A stretch of DNA of 20,221 bases from CAYIEP01 sp964362515 (GTDB lineage: Bacteria > Patescibacteriota > Minisyncoccia > UBA6257 > UBA9933), in contig CAYIEP010000005.1 of NCBI GenBank assembly GCA_964362515.1, positions 1-20,221 of the forward strand. Reading direction: 5' to 3'. The notes under the pieces were generated by a model, which saw nothing but the letters and a program-made list of their open reading frames with translations, ran no database searches and was not told where the DNA came from. Shown here in pieces: positions 19,993-20,221 of this stretch (the stretch's first letter is position 1; every line of letters starts with the position of its first letter). The translations under genes and the position numbers were made by a program.

Positions 19993-20155
19993 GTGGGCGT
20001 TGCGAAGCAACGCCCACGCTGTTTCGCCCGTTTTCGCCAAAGAATTCAAAGAATTTTGGGTTGCACCGCCTTCGGCGGTGCGCACTGTTTTTTCGCCAAG
20101 AAGTAGGTTCGAGCCAAAGATTTCTTTGGCTACGACCTTTTTTGCAAAAAGGTCG
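19993..20155. repeat. Array of four perfect palindromes
   Basis: GTGGGCGTTGC-GAA-GCAACGCCCAC (19993-20017, given in parts), GCACCGCC-TTC-GGCGGTGC (20063-20081), GCCAAAGA-TT-TCTTTGGC (20113-20130) and CGACCTTTTT-TGC-AAAAAGGTCG (20133-20155). Stems of 8-11 bp with loops of 2-3 nt. No plausible gene covers them; the minus frame through them runs into antisense tRNA. The last one has a T-rich half and could act as a terminator in part. Confidence 0.75.
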
Positions 20156-20221
20156 GTATCAAATGCAATTTTGTCCAATCCCTGTGCGACTTTTACCCAG
20201 TTTTGGAAAGGTTCGAGCCAA
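20106..20221. repeat. 12-bp direct repeat at the contig end
   Basis: GGTTCGAGCCAA occurs at 20106-20117 and again at 20210-20221, the very last bases of the window. A repeat unit of 104 bp that continues beyond the end would explain why assembly stopped here. Nothing coding is seen in between. Confidence 0.6.

Noticed and set aside
19918..20178. 86-codon open frame on the minus strand near the contig end
   Set aside because: It ends in antisense tRNA-Glu (LTRIELVFRT) and runs through perfect palindromes; no protein-like pattern.
1..20221. CRISPR array, prophage or classical insertion sequence
   Set aside because: No regularly spaced repeats, no cas genes, no transposase, integrase or phage structural genes in the window.
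1..20221. Alternative genetic code with TGA as glycine
   Set aside because: TGA terminates mraZ and ftsI at expected positions and no conserved gene has internal TGA.

Overview
The window looks like one end of a metagenome-assembled contig from a reduced-genome bacterium of the Candidate Phyla Radiation (Patescibacteria, probably Parcubacteria-like). Evidence: an AT-rich genome with dense, compact housekeeping genes; a short EF-Ts; an SMC-like ATPase without a hinge; a MurF-like ligase without the usual first domain; the small EF-Tu-domain-2-like protein common in these lineages; a stand-alone GIY-YIG nuclease; and almost no Shine-Dalgarno sequences. TGA is used as a stop (mraZ, ftsI), so the code is the standard bacterial one. 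Lineage is inferred from gene style, not from a marker search. Positions 1-29 match an Illumina sequencing adapter, and 3202-3301 is a 100-N scaffold gap, so both places are assembly artefacts.

Layout. 30-2234 (minus): 5' part of dnaE, cut by the adapter. 2289-6654 (plus): rnhB, rpmF, gap, nusB, rnc, SMC-like gene. 6655-7046: no gene, but a ~245-nt imperfect inverted repeat. 7047-10181: rpsP, khpA, terminator, trmD, rpsB, tsf, small membrane protein. 10200-10622: tRNA-Tyr, two tRNA-Thr and tRNA-Val. 10755-11245: EF-like protein and rpmG. 11255-11671: a nested tRNA-Trp / GIY-YIG / tRNA-Trp arrangement bounded by two copies of a 16-bp palindrome. 11678-12364: pcm. 12361-13600: rplJ-rplL with an L10-type attenuator leader, tRNA-Val and a strong terminator. 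13599-15011: two divergent unknown genes with interlocked promoters. 15132-19876: dcw cluster mraZ-rsmH-ftsL-ftsI-murF behind a repeat-rich operator region. 19884-20221: tRNA-Glu and an array of palindromes at the contig end.

How the genes work together. Most of the window serves translation (r-proteins S2, S16, L7/L12, L10, L32, L33; EF-Ts; TrmD; tRNAs), RNA processing (RNase III, NusB, KhpA, RNase HII), replication and chromosome maintenance (DnaE, SMC-like), and cell division with peptidoglycan synthesis (dcw cluster).

Most notable signals: (1) a composite element in which a GIY-YIG nuclease gene and an intact tRNA-Trp sit between identical-type palindromes that split a second, decayed tRNA-Trp; (2) promoters whose -10 box ends exactly 7 nt before the ATG (dnaE, rnhB, the 14058 gene), which predicts leaderless mRNAs; (3) palindrome-bearing in-frame inserts inside RnhB, TrmD and RsmH, reminiscent of Rickettsia palindromic elements; (4) a hinge-less SMC-like protein.
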